From the NCBI GenBank assembly GCA_963662175.1, contig OY759221.1, positions 2,418,001-2,482,000 of the forward strand: a stretch of DNA of 64,000 nucleotides. The letters are read 5' to 3'. Numbering within the stretch: position 1 is the stretch's first letter; every line of letters begins with the position of its first letter. The notes below the pieces were generated by a model. The model worked only from the letters and a program-made list of their open reading frames with translations, was not told the origin of the DNA and did no database searches. Shown here one piece after another: positions 42,516 through 53,650 of the stretch. Position numbers and translations under genes: made by a program. The DNA comes from Aradus depressus. Lineage: Eukaryota > Arthropoda > Insecta > Hemiptera > Aradidae.

Positions 42516-45035
42516 GCATGTTTTCCCGGAGGTAAAATGATATTGGAGAGAATGCAGACGAGTTGGTTCTTGTCCAAAACTCCATCTCACTTCATAATCC
42601 TGGTTTGTGGCCTCCATCCTCAATGAATCTTTTGTTCTCACTGTCTTTTGTGTGCCCTCTGGGTGTTGTGTTTCTCTGAAGGGGGTCTTCTGGTAAGAGC
42701 ACAAAAGTACTAACACACACTCCACTCATTCTACACATATAAATAATAATAACTATATTTATTTTTCTATATGTTTTTTTTTCTAAATAATTTATGCAGT
42801 TGATTGATGTGACAAATTCTTTCTTATCAGAACAGTAAATTTGTGAGCTCCCTTCTTGTCACCTTTGTTGTTTAATAAGAACTGATGGAGCGCTAGCGTG
42901 CACCGACCCACAACAAATTAAATTAGACCAATCCAATCTCTTCTGACTTTTTTTTTAAACGCCGGATCCACTTCCGTGGTTATCACCGACAGGCCATCTA
43001 CAGGTAGTACAGAGCCTCTAAACTGTAGCAAGGCGTGAGGGCAAACAAGGCAGGCTTTGCCTCACTTTGTAAATCATGAGATTTATATTTATTTCTCATA
43101 TATATTGAGATAGCTATTGCGTGGGGTATCTATGAATTATTCCATAATTAAGGCTCGCCAGCTCTATAAAGCTCTTTCTCAGGGTTATTTCTGTAGGTTC
43201 TTTTAAAGGCTAACAAAGTCGCAAATTTCAGTAGAGAGAGGCAAACAGGTAATAAAACATCATAAATAATTGTTCACTAGACTCATTAGTGTTGAGAAAA
43301 GGTAATAACAATTTTAATTCGAATTTAAAATCATACAAAAGGTTACACAGTGAAAAAAAATAGATATTAAGAGAAATTGTCCATCTACATATAAAAAAAA
43401 GTTTATTGAATTTAATTTTTTTTTTAATTTTAAGCACTTGTTCATTTATTTTAATTTGAGGAATTTAATTATAATTATTTAAATTTTTGTTTATAATTTT
43501 TCTAAAGTTATAATGGTATGCGTGAAAACAGGTTACAGTTGAGAATCCATGAGCATAGAACAGTCTTCCCGTAAAACGTGGTCTCTTCAAGCCATGCTAC
43601 CAATCCCATCATATCTCGTGCATCGTCGCTCCCTCAGTCAATCATATGGTGTGTTGAAACCATATATGCTGATGCGGTCTTAAAGCTGAAATCGGGGTCA
43701 ATGCTAAATTACTGTAACATTCAAAAATTCTAAGTTGAATCTGCTATACAGCAGACTGGATCCCACAAATCCAGGAGTCGGGCTCGACTTTCGACCAAAG
43801 ACTGAAGACTCAAGACTAGGCTGCCAGTTCGTTTCTTGGTAGAGCAGTCCAGCTTTTTTCGACGAACCATACAACTTTAAAAATGATTTATATTTAATAA
43901 TTATTTTCTTGTTTTATGCCTGTTTTTATTTATTTTGATTATTAATTATTTATTATAATTTAATGAATGACTACATCATTATTCTAGTCATATTACAAAT
44001 ACATTATTTATTATTAAATTTGCTTCCATGATCTGCAATATATCTCTCTCTCCCACTCAACAATCCTTCGTTCAATTATTTTTATTGTTGTTTATCTTTC
44101 TTTTTCTTTTCCAAATATATTAAATTATCGAATCTTTGTACATTAATGTGAACATGAGGCAGGAGTACCGACTGTCTCAATATATATTATATATGATTTT
44201 TTTTTTGATTTTATTAAAATAATTAAAAATAATAATGATAAGAGAAGGTGAAATAGGGATATGAAAGCGGCTAGCTGGGAGGTTGCAAAGAGGGATTGTG
44301 GGGAGGGGAGGGGGGGGGGGGCGCTGGATTTGAGACCGAGGTGAAATTCAAGGGGTCAATTATTTTAATAGATTGTAGTTCATGTCAGGGATGGATACTT
44401 CGAGTGGATTAAGAATAAAAAACATTTTTAAATATTTTTATTTTTTATTTAAAAAAATAATAAGTATAAACAAAAATTATCTGATTTTCGGCCAATCCCT
44501 TAAATCAAAATCATACATTTATCTGACTTATATATTCTGGGATTATTTATTTAAAACAAAAATTCATGTTATAATAATAAAGATGGCTATTTCAAAGTAA
44601 ATTTTATTGTGATGTGCTGCACTCTATTTTTTACATACATTTATAAAAGGATACAAATATTTACGCTCAATAACATCCCTTCAGCTTTAGTGCTTTGTCT
44701 AATAGTTGACAGCTTTCAAAAGCAAAGATCAATGGAATAAAAATGTGTTTTTGATGAGAGAGGCCGCGCCTCCTCCTCTGTATTCAACTACCCTTCAACT
44801 TGCCCAGCTCTACGATGTATAGGAGAAGTTATGCAACCGGTGCAGAAATTCGATGAGAAGTTTTCAACGGAATTTCATGTTTTCCAACCAACTCAAATAG
44901 GGGGCACCACAGTCAACCCCAAAATGTACAACTACTGCCTCCTAGAGAATTGAAAATCTCTCTTAGTCCATTTCTTTATTATATAAATGTTTTTTTACTG
45001 ATTTTGTTTTTCTCATGACGTAGGTACTTTGAACT
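42516..45035. other. No gene recognised; AT-rich
   Basis: A minus-strand frame at 42516-42725 continues out of the 67-bp array and has mildly protein-like sequence (CSYQKTPFRETQHPEGTQ), unrecognised. 43520-43860 is less AT-rich but without a frame. G tract at 44310-44321. A REP-A fragment lies near 44818-44890. Confidence 0.4.
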
Positions 45036-45039
45036 TTGA

Positions 45040-45705
45040 AATTGACATCTCCAAAATTTTATGATTGTTTTTCCATTTTAAGGATGAGTCAATAAATATT
45101 TGTTTACGACCTAATTTAATACTTGTAGCTTTCAATGAATTCTTCATAGAACGTTTCAGTTTGAAAAATGTGTCTACTTATTATAAATGTATCATAATTT
45201 TTTTTATATGCTCATATATTTTTAAGTATTTATTTGTTCAGTTTTATTAATTTCATTTTAATTTTTATAGTATTCCCGACAGATTATCTGGGAGGTAAAA
45301 TGAACTTAAGTACGCCGTCCTTCCGATGGGACGTTAAGAGATGGTCCCGAGCCTGTACGATGTCAGTTACTCGTTAAAGACCCCCTGCTCTAGGTGAATA
45401 AAAATTTAGGGTAGGAAAAATTTAGGACTCCCACAGTAGAGCCAGGCTCATGTCCACCAGAGTGACAAAAGAGCGCTCTGATAGTAGGCAATATGACCTC
45501 GTAGTTATAGCCCGGGCATGAGTCATAAAACCTAACTTTTTATAATAGTTTTGTTATTACTTCTAATCATAGATGTGTTAGACTCAAGTAGTTATAAATC
45601 TAATTTATAAGCTATCTTAATGTATAAATTCTTTTCACGTATTCAATTACCATGTATTGGTTTAACGGAAATAAATTTATTATTATTAATTATATTTTTC
45701 ATTTT
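45040..45705 (+). repeat. REP-C copy (LINE 3'-end-like), split by a SINE
   Basis: The left part ends TTTTAATTTTTATA and resumes at 45545 as ATAGTTTTGTTATTACTTC. It ends in GGAAATAAATTTATTATTAT. It shares ACTCATATATTTTTAAGTA and GTGTTAGACTCAAGTAG with 52801-53135. The (ATT)n end fits a LINE 3' terminus. Confidence 0.7.
45270..45536 (+). mobile_element. tRNA-derived SINE, 5'-truncated, in REP-C
   Basis: TTTTTATA is duplicated at 45262-45269 and 45537-45544. The insert starts past the B box (AGATTATCTGGGAGGTAAAA) and ends CATAAAACCTAAC. The uninterrupted REP-C copy at 52801 confirms the insertion point. Confidence 0.88.
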
Positions 45706-46212
45706 GTATTATTGTTCATCACTAAAATTGATAGAAGTGGCTAAAAAAAACGTTGGATGTTGTACGAAATTTTCATCAAATTATTATAATTAATTTATTT
45801 AGATTCATAATTTTTCATATCTTTCATTGTTTGAGGAGGAGTGCCCAAGAAAGTCAAGAATTGTCAAAAATCTCTTCATATTTCACAAACAGAGTAAACC
45901 CTTCTGAGGGCCCTTCAAATCAACTTTCGAAGGATGTATTACATGGCAACTTTCAGAACTTAATGAGGACCCCCTCCCGAAAGAGGGATATCTAATTGGC
46001 TGGTTATCCTACGAATGTCAAGTATTCACGAAGGCCGAGTAGTACCTCATTTTGAAGACCTCATTTAACGAAACAATATTTGTTTGAAAAGTTTTTCTAT
46101 TACTCGATAATTATGACAACATGGCGGCTAAGGTATAACTTAATTGAACATTTTTCGGTTAAATTACAAAATCATAGGACGCAAACAATGGCAAAAATAT
46201 TTTTAGACTATT

Positions 46213-46518
46213 AGGTTAAGTTTTATGACTCATGCCCGGGCTTTAACTACGAAGTCATATCGCCTACTACCAGAGCGCTCTTTCGTCACTCTGGTGGACA
46301 TGAGCCCGACTCTACTGCGGGAATCCTAAATTTTGTCTACCCTAAATTTTTATTCACCTAGGGTAGTGTCTTTAACGAGTACCTGACATCGTACAGGCTC
46401 GGGACCATCGCTTAACGTCCCGAAGGACGGCATGCTTAAGTTTATTTGACCTCCCAAATAAAATAAACTAAGGGCCTCGGTCGGGTTTCGAACCCACGAT
46501 CTTGAGCTCAGAAGACAA
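46213..46518 (-). mobile_element. tRNA-derived SINE, head truncated
   Basis: Tail AGGTTAAGTTTTATGACTC at the left; the head is lost just after the B-box region (GGGTTTCGAACCC, GAGCTCAGAAGACAAGCACG). Confidence 0.88.
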
Positions 46519-46579
46519 GCACGATGAGCAACATCTAATCGCAAATATCTTGCCAGTGAAGAAATATTAAAAAAAAAGG

Positions 46580-46850
46580 GTTGGTGAATCAGCGGCTATG
46601 TACTTCCCCAGCACGATTTATTCAATTCGCTCTCCCTCCAAAACCAATCCACTGTTTGGGCTAACACTAGATTTTGTGTCGCTGAAATTTAATAGGTGTT
46701 GTCCTTATAGAACTTTGAATTTACTTATGCATATACATTTTTTATTTTCCATTTTTGAAATCAGGAAGAGATAACGTGAAATTTCGTTTAAAACTTGGCA
46801 TCGAATTTCTGATCCGTTACACACATTCCCCTATACTTTGTTGGAGGTGG
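46580..46850 (+). repeat. REP-A copy
   Basis: GTGAATCAGCGGCTATGTAC, then CTCTCCCTCCAAAACCAATC and TTCCATTTTTGAAATCAGGA. Confidence 0.6.
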
Positions 46851-46884
46851 AAAAATAAAAACACTTTATGTGCAAAAACCCAGA

Positions 46885-47330
46885 CTAGCTCCATCTTCCA
46901 GTGCCGTCTTCATCTTCTGGAGTCTATGACAAAGAGTCACATGAGACACGTGACAAGGTGACCCCACTTGAGGATTCTCTGAACTTTGGCCCGAGAAGTG
47001 CCAATAATTCTCTTAGATATTTTCTGTATCCTACAGGGAGAATTTCTAAGATCTTCATCCAAGACTATTTGTTGGCCTCTAATCCTTCTATATCGTTTTG
47101 GAGAAAAAATCGTTCTTTCCTGGCTTTGGCAACCAACCGCCTCTAAAGGTTAGGATGGTGATTCTGTTCGGGATAACGTTCCCTCGCTGCAGTCCCATAC
47201 TTTCCTTGGCACTCACCAAGAACTATCTTCATGCCACTGAGCATAAAAGCACCAAGTGAAATACTAAACTATGAAGTGTAATTTGATTCATAAATTCTCA
47301 AAGCTGCTGTTTGATTATTAAAGTCTTCTC
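46885..47330. other. Unassigned segment, weak exon-like signals
   Basis: 46888-46960 is GC-balanced and ends GACAAG|GTGACC; a frame to 47146 (SPGV-like start, then LEDSLNFGPRSANNSLRY) is open. No family recognised, and the acceptor is unclear. Listed because it is not a repeat I can identify. Confidence 0.2.
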
Positions 47331-47344
47331 TACTTAGTGCAGAT

Positions 47345-47530
47345 GTAGATAGAAAGCTCAGAGGTAAAAATCAGAATTGCGGGTTAGAAACCCAGCCCTT
47401 AGGTTTTTTTCATCCAGGAGGTGATAAGACCTTGAGCATGCTGTCCTTCGACGGGATGTTAAGCGATGGTATGGTATCAGTTACTAGTTAAAGACCCCTA
47501 ATCTAGGTAGTTAAAATCTGGGCCCTGTCA
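47345..47530 (+). mobile_element. SINE fragment, strongly diverged
   Basis: GCGGGTTAGAAACCCAGCC, then CATGCTGTCCTTCG and AAAGACCCCTAATCTAGG. Confidence 0.6.
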
Positions 47531-47604
47531 TTATTATTTTTAATTATTTAAATAAAATAAAAAAGTCATATATATTTTATATATATATATGTATATATGA
47601 GAAG

Positions 47605-47945
47605 AGGGCGCCGGTAGCTCAGTGGTATGCATGCTTGCCTTCTGAGCTCAAGAACATGGGTTCGAAACCCGACCGAGGCCCTTAGTTTATTTTATCTGGG
47701 AGGTAAAATAAACTTAAGCTCGCCGTCCTTCGGAGGGGACGTTAAGCGATGGTCCCGAGCCTGTACGATGTCACGTACTCGTTAAAGACCCCTGGTCTAG
47801 GTGAATAAAAATCTAGGGAAGGCAAAATTTACGACTCCAATTGTAGAGTCGGGCTCATGTACACCAGAGAGTCGAAAGAGCGCTCTGGTAGTAGGCGATA
47901 TGACTTGGTAGTTGTAGCCCGGGCATGGGTCACAATAACTAACGA
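47605..47945 (+). mobile_element. tRNA-derived SINE, full length
   Basis: AGGGCGCCGGTAGCTCAGTG head. All body landmarks are present, and the tail ends GGTCACAATAACTAAC instead of the AACCT type, so a second tail variant exists. Confidence 0.92.
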
Positions 47946-48261
47946 ACTAACTGTGGCTAGAAAATTGAGATAAAATAATAAATAGGATTAATGAAATTCA
48001 AGCTGGGTGGCTATTTCTCTAAACGAATCTACTACGTAAACGGATTATGAAATTGGTTTTTTGATGAAGTATTTTAAAATTCATGATAAAAATGGAAATA
48101 ATAATGAAAATCGAACATGTTTTTTTAAAAATCGACGACCTTGGTCATATTTCAGAATAAAAATTGGAGGTGAAGAGAAATATATCTTACCACTGAAATT
48201 TTTCTCGATTTTCCTTCCCTGACGAGACATTTGCTATTGGGTCATTTTATCTGGGACATCC

Positions 48262-48400
48262 CGTATAATCAGAGGTAGAGTGCTTGCCTACTGGCTCAAG
48301 GAAAAATTCTTGAGCACGCTGTCCTTTGGATGAGAGGTTAAGCGATGGTCTCTATACTGTGCGACGTTAGCTACTCGTTAACCCTACGTTTTTGACACAG
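48262..48400 (+). mobile_element. SINE fragment, diverged
   Basis: CAGAGGTAGAGTGCTTGCC head half followed by GAGCACGCTGTCCTTTGG, GTTAAGCGATGG and ACTCGTTAACCC. Confidence 0.6.
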
Positions 48401-49310
48401 ACAACAAAATAAGCGACCAACTCGGGACATGCGCAGTCTTGAGTTGTTAGAATACGCTTTTAGTTTCATGCCGGTGACCTCAACAGTAGTTTGTCTCTTT
48501 GTCCATATATTCAAATCAATCGGTGGTTATCATTTTTTGTTTGTTTATTTTTCATTTTTGGATTCAAAGAGAATGGAGAAAAGAAAGAAATTCGTGCCAA
48601 TATCTGACTGATTACATAACGTCCCCCATACTACAGTGAGCTGGGGTAGTAGTAATGAGCCGAACTCACTTTTTCATTTCACTCTCTTTATAAAAGCCTT
48701 TGAAGTTGTGAAAATATGTTAAATTTCTTATTTATTTTCAAATAAAAACGTAAAATGTAGCAATTATTTTTTTAGATTCATAAAAAAAAAAATTATTTAC
48801 GAAGGTTATACATTTTAAGAATAAATTTCCTAAAAAGAAGAAAAGGAGACCATTAAAGTGAATTTTCCGTCATTGGGCCGCTTTTCAGGCATCTCATTAG
48901 CAAAGAAAACGGACGTAGGCCACGATGAAGATGTAGAAAGGAAAGTTGGACTAAGGAAAGTCAATTTTCTTTGTAACGGCTTAGTTCCTTTTTAAAGAGA
49001 GAAGAAGTGACAAAAATATTTATATTTCCCTTAAGAAAGTTATGCAACCATGACATTATTCGAAGTCTGTTTTCAAAGTTAAAGGACAGGGAGGATGGCT
49101 GGCAGAGTTGTACCTAATAACTGCCAGTGTAATGAACGTAGATCCAGAATGCAATAAGGAAGATCCATCCGAAAAAAAAAGGAAAATCACATGCCTGTCT
49201 GTGTCTGGAAAACGACAATATTTATAATTGTAACCAGAACCCCACCAGAATGGCATTGATTTTCAGTCAATCCAGCCAAAAATAAGGGGTGAGATTTAAA
49301 GAAGTTCCCC
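48401..49310. other. No gene seen
   Basis: AT-rich. 48840-48960 is a balanced, non-repetitive patch (GGGCCGCTTTTCAGGCATC) without a frame. Confidence 0.4.
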
Positions 49311-49313
49311 TAA

Positions 49314-49530
49314 TAACTGCCAGTTAATATGTAGATCTTTAATGAAGACCCCATAATAACTGTCAGTATAATATGTAAATCTTTAATGAAGATTCCCTAA
49401 TAACTGTCAGTATAATATGTAGATCTTTAATGAAGATCCCCTAATAACTGCCAGATCTTTAATGAAGACCCCCTAAAAATTCCCAGTATAATATGTAGAT
49501 ATTTAATGAAGATCTCCTAATACCTGCAGG
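49314..49530. repeat. ~44-bp tandem repeat, 5 units
   Basis: TAACTGCCAGTATAATATGT + AGATCTTTAATGAAGACCCC units. The fourth is shortened by 13 bp. Confidence 0.88.
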
Positions 49531-49639
49531 ATAACATATAAATTGACATATAAATAAACACAACATAACATATAAATAAACACAATAAACTTTTTTTTAT
49601 GTTTCTAACAACTCCATTAAGGACGAAACTCACTTTTTA

Positions 49640-50110
49640 CTTCCCAGCTTTACAAAGTATAAGGTAAGTTGCATAATCGGTCAAAAATTCGAAGCGAAGT
49701 TTTCAACGGAATTTCTTGTTTTTCGATTTCCAGATTTCAAATATGAAAAAAAAAAAAAAAAAAAAATCTCTGCCTGTTTGTCTATGAACACGATAATGGC
49801 CGATATAATCATGAAATCCCATCATGAAATTTTATTTGTGAATCCAGAACCCTCCAACGACAACACTTTGATTGGTTTCCAGCCAAATCGACCCAAGGAA
49901 AGGGGGGATTATGAATTTTCAGAGGAATCGGCAGAAGGAAATGGGGATCAGAGAGGGCGCTCAACTCAAAAACAGCAATAACTGCCGATGTAATGAAATT
50001 ATCGTCACAACATTTAGTAGGAGGATTTGAGAGCCCCTATGTAAATCAACTGTTGAATATAAGCGCAAATGATTTTGGAGGGGGAACGAAAATTTAGTTA
50101 ATTAATCCGT
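49640..50110 (-). repeat. REP-A copy
   Basis: GTTGCATAATCGGTCAAAAA, TTTCAACGGAATTTCTTG, ATAACTGCCGATGTAATGAA and AATTAATCCGTTCTGGGGAA, in reverse order relative to 7690-8400. Confidence 0.65.
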
Positions 50111-51047
50111 TCTGGGGAAGTACATTAAACTAAAAAAACTTGTAAGGACTGCCATCCTGGTGATTACCCTAATATCCTCATGCATGCAGACAAGTGATGG
50201 TACGCTTCACGTAAAACCTGTCCTTTCATTTTTTCGCAACTCTGAAGCCAACAAATGGAAAAAAAATAAATAAATAAATTGAGAATAACATTTTCATTAT
50301 TCTGTATAAAATTATCATTCAATGATTGACCGTACAGTTATTATATCATATAATAACTCGTGTTATTTTCATACTAATTCAGCATGTTATAATATTATTT
50401 TATAATGTATTATCATTAATATTCTAGAATGTGGGCTACTTCCGGAAAGTACATCAATGATTGCACGAACATGAGTCACTGAGTAAGACTTCTATGGATT
50501 TTCAGCAAAATTGGTCTGAGGTATAGTTCACAGGGAGACGAAAACATGCTCTGGGGATGTACTTTGTTGGCGAGTCACCTTTTTTTTTTTCCTCTATTTA
50601 AAATGAGAGGGATAGCGTTCTTATCCGGGTAAGTCCTCCGGATAACCCCTCGCTCTTTCTTTAATCCCAACAGAAAAAAGGAATTGTTTATAGTGAAAAG
50701 TTAATTTCTGGGAGGACGAACTGGATTCACTTTACACATGTTTGTGCTAGGTTCATGTAGGGGCTGCTATTCACAGTTTTATCACAAGTATTACATTTAA
50801 ATGGTTCTTTTGAATGTGCTCTCTGTTTTTTGAAAATAAAGTGAGCTCTGCGAAGCGGCAGACTTCAGCCAGGGGAGCACCAGAGACCTCTGCAAGATTA
50901 AAGGAACACAGGACACTATTTAGTTCTTTTTGTCTTTTCAGGACTTTTTTTTAAAGGACTCAGCATCAAAGAAACGCAAATATTACAGATAAATGCTCAC
51001 ATAGCAACATGACATTTTTTACTGCCTATGTTTTAAACAATACTTGT
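50111..51047. other. No gene seen
   Basis: AT-rich. A short hairpin TTATCCG..CGGATAA lies at 50618-50635, and a REP-A scrap near 50515-50580. Confidence 0.5.
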
Positions 51048-51290
51048 GACTCATGCCCGGGCTTTAACAACGAGGGCATATTGCCAACTACCTGCTCGCG
51101 GAACCTGAGTCGGCCTCAATTTAAGGATGTTCTAAATGTTGCCAATCCTAAATTTTTGTTCATCTAGGGTACGGGTCTTCAACGAGTACCTACCTGATAT
51201 CGTACAGGCTCGGGACCAGCGCTTTAGGTCCCATCCAAAGGAGGGCATGCTCAAGGTTTGTTTACCTCCCAGATAAAAAACCTAAGTGGC
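51048..51290 (-). mobile_element. SINE fragment
   Basis: TGACTCATGCCCGGGCTTTA tail, CAGGCTCGGGACCAGCGC centre, CTCCCAGATAAAAAACCTAA end; head missing. Confidence 0.75.
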
Positions 51291-51437
51291 AGATTCCTGA
51301 AGGACTTGGTTTAGGTAGTTTAAAAAAACCGGTAACAAAGTAAGGTGGAAGCCCAGCCCTTCAGAGTTATCCCTTATCCCTTCCTCTGAAGGTCAATAGA
51401 TACAATAAAAAAATTAAAATTCAACTAAAAATGTTTA

Positions 51438-51600
51438 TGATGATGAGATGTAAGAACGTCCCGTTGGGATAAAGACACTTCCGAAGAGTTTTTTTGAAAA
51501 ATAGTTATCTTAATTTTTAAATGTCTCTGCTTATTATAAACGTATCTTGTATTAATTTGTTTATATACTCATATATTTTTAAGTATTTATTAAAGTATAA
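51438..51600 (+). repeat. REP-C partial copy with the intact Harbinger target site
   Basis: TGATGATGAGATGTAAGAAC at 51438-51457 continues CGTCCCGTTGGGATAAAGAC. It matches the sequence that flanks the Harbinger element on both sides (51896-51912 and 52801 onward). Confidence 0.8.
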
Positions 51601-51794
51601 AATTAACCAGAATAAAAAAAAAATCGTGTTTCATATCCAGAAACATTATTTGATACAAAGCTTTCATTTTTCTTTTTTGGACAGAGTTCCTCCACACCTT
51701 AAAGATCAGTCGAATCTACGCTATTGTTTTATTTAATAATTTGTAATTTTTTATTTATTTACACTTTTTTATATATTCATTTATTATTGATTAA

Positions 51795-51796
<2 letters not shown>

Positions 51797-51830
<34 letters not shown>
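51797..51830. repeat. (TA)n microsatellite
   Basis: About 17 TA units. Confidence 0.95.
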
Positions 51831-51832
<2 letters not shown>

Positions 51833-52056
51833 CATATATTGTTATAGTTTCGTTGTTTGTTTTGTTTTTTTCTTCTATATCTCGCACATTGGGACCTGAT
51901 GATGAGATGTAAAGGGGACTCCACACGCAACGGAAAAACCGAAGGCATGCCTCGAGGCGCCGGGCCTTGAGGCGAACCTAAATAGTGGGGGGTCTCCACA
52001 CACTACGGAATATCCGAAGGCCAGCCTTAAGGCACTCCAGTTTGTGTGTTCGCGCA

Positions 52057-52322
52057 ATGGCGTCAACAGATGATGCTCTTGCTGTTGTTGGTTTATTGTT
52101 AGCTATCAAAAGTAATTAAAAAAAAGTGAAGCGAAAGTTGTGGACTAAAGACACAGAAAAGGAAAGTTTACTCCCATGTAAATTTATAAAAAGAACTGAG
52201 GTTCAGTCCCAAAGATTGGCACAATTTTTTGCGGATGGATGAGAACACATACCTTAGGCTATTAACATTGGTGACGCCGATCATTCAGAAAAAGGACACC
52301 ATAATGAGGACCGCAATTAATT
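52057..52322 (+). pseudogene. Harbinger transposase N-terminal remnant
   Basis: ATG at 52057 reads MASTDDALAVVGLLLAIKSN then a stop. The same frame continues KKVKRKLWTKDTEKESLLPC. A shift gives NFLRMDENTYLRLLTLVTPI and IQKKDTIMRTAI. The last blocks match the conserved N-terminal region of PIF/Harbinger transposases (NFLRM, then L..L..LV.P.I.KKDT.MR.AI). The DDE catalytic domain is missing, so this copy could move only with a transposase supplied elsewhere. Confidence 0.82.
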
Positions 52323-52508
52323 AATTTTTCTAACTACACAGTCTTTGTTAGCTAGAGGCTCCACTTCTTTAATTTTTTCCAGTAAACTTTGGTAAGCAGC
52401 TTCCTTTTTTGTCCGGTCATGGTAATCTTTTGATGTAGTTTGCCACAAGCACGTCAAATCTCTTAACAGAGCTATCAATTCCTATTGATTTTGTTTTGCA
52501 CGAGCCAT
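52317..52508 (-). pseudogene. Harbinger MADF/Myb-like protein remnant
   Basis: From ATG at 52508 the reverse strand reads MARAKQNQ, a stop, then ELIALLRDLTCLWQTTSKDY, HDRTKKEAAYQSLLEKIKEV and EPLANKDCVVRKI. The LI.L.RD...LW...SKDY.R..K..A...L pattern is the MADF/Myb-SANT domain of the second PIF/Harbinger protein. That protein normally binds DNA and helps nuclear import of the transposase. The frame runs into the transposase remnant with which it converges. Confidence 0.8.
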
Positions 52509-52800
52509 GATTTTACGTGAAAACTGGATTTAATTAAACACGTCCTCTTCTAACACACAACTAGAGTACAACTGAATCGCCTCGAGGCCTACCTCCCACC
52601 CCTCCACACGGTCCGATCGGCCTTGAGACGAGAGGCCTTGAGGCAAAACGAATGAGATTTTGTATTGAAATTTCCGGCCTCCAGACGTAAGATCCGCAGG
52701 AATACCTCAACAGAATTCTCCATCCACACATAGAGGTTCGCCTCAAGGCCCGGCGCCTCGAGGCATGCCTTCCGTTTTTCCGTTGCGTATGGAGCCCCCT

Positions 52801-53135
52801 TAAGAACGTCCCGTTGGGATAAAGACAGTTCCGAAGAGTTTTTTTGTAAAATAGTTATCTTAATTTTTAAATTTCTCTGCTTATTATAAACATATCTTGT
52901 ATTAATTTGTTTATATACTCATATATTTTTAAGTATTTATTTGTTCAGTTTTTATTAATTTCATTTTACTTTTTTTAATAGTTTTGTTATTACTACTAAT
53001 CATAGATGTGTTAGACTCAAGTAGTTATAAATCTGTATCTTAATGTATTAGTTCTTTTGACGTATCCTATTACCATCTATTTGTCTAACGGCAATAAATT
53101 TATTATTATTATTTATTATTATTATTATACCGTCA
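52801..53135 (+). repeat. REP-C copy (3' end with ATT tail)
   Basis: Starts GAACGTCCCGTTGGGATAAA just after TAA and runs through ACTCATATATTTTTAAGTA. It ends GGCAATAAATTTATTATTAT followed by ATT repeats. It continues the 51896-51912 flank, so the element was one copy before the Harbinger insertion. Confidence 0.75.
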
Positions 53136-53547
53136 TCCTCATTCATTAAAGTATAAGATATGATTACTGTTCAGTTTGTAGATTCAGAAATCCATAAGTT
53201 AGGCAACTATAGATTTTTGGTCAAAATGGTCGTTTTATTTTAGAGGAAGAGCGAAAACTTTATTGATTAATTGGAGGGGAGGGGGCGCTTGTTTGAAAAA
53301 CTGCCGTCCAATTTAACACACAATCAGCCCCTTTTTTTGCCAGTAACTCAATTTTGCTCTTTTTTTCGTTGTTTTCATTAGAAACGGAATCCTATAAAAA
53401 CGGGCCCCTTGCTCTCTCTCAAATCTGGGACTACGATTACTGGGTAGTCTGATGGGGTGATCAGGCATTGAAGGGTTCCGTACCCAAACATTGACATATT
53501 TTCTCCACTAATGCCGTCATTTCGATAACTAAAATTGAAAAAAAAAC
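53136..53547. other. No gene; REP-A scrap
   Basis: 53190-53290 is a reverse REP-A fragment (GAGCGAAAACTTTATTGATT). The rest is unassigned. Confidence 0.45.
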
Positions 53548-53650
53548 TTTTCACAGATTGTAAAATAAAATCAAAGTCTGAACTTTCACAGATTTTATTA
53601 TTTTTTGCTAGCCGGCTTTCGAGGTAACCTTCATCATTAGACAGTCCGAT
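53548..53650 (+). mobile_element. Single arm of the 21.8-kb fold-back family
   Basis: CACAGATTGTAAAATAAAAT, then TCACAGATTTTATTATTTTT and GCTAGCCGGCTTTCGAGGTA with CATCATTAGACAGTC. No second arm within reach. Confidence 0.65.

Larger units (their letters stand above)
51913..52800. mobile_element. PIF/Harbinger DNA transposon, internally deleted
   Basis: About 67-bp terminal inverted repeats start AGGGGACTCCACACGCAACG (left) and AGGGGGCTCCATACGCAACG (right, reverse strand). They are flanked by TAA at 51910-51912 and 52801-52803, the 3-bp duplication typical of PIF/Harbinger. The 888-bp body has a plus-strand transposase remnant and a minus-strand MADF/Myb-like remnant in convergent order. Subterminal GCCTTGAGGC/GCCTCGAGGC palindromes recur many times. 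The element is too short to be autonomous. Confidence 0.92.

Noticed and set aside
42429..42725. 98-codon minus-strand gene
   Set aside because: A third of it is 67-bp array sequence and the remainder matches no family I know; left as unassigned.
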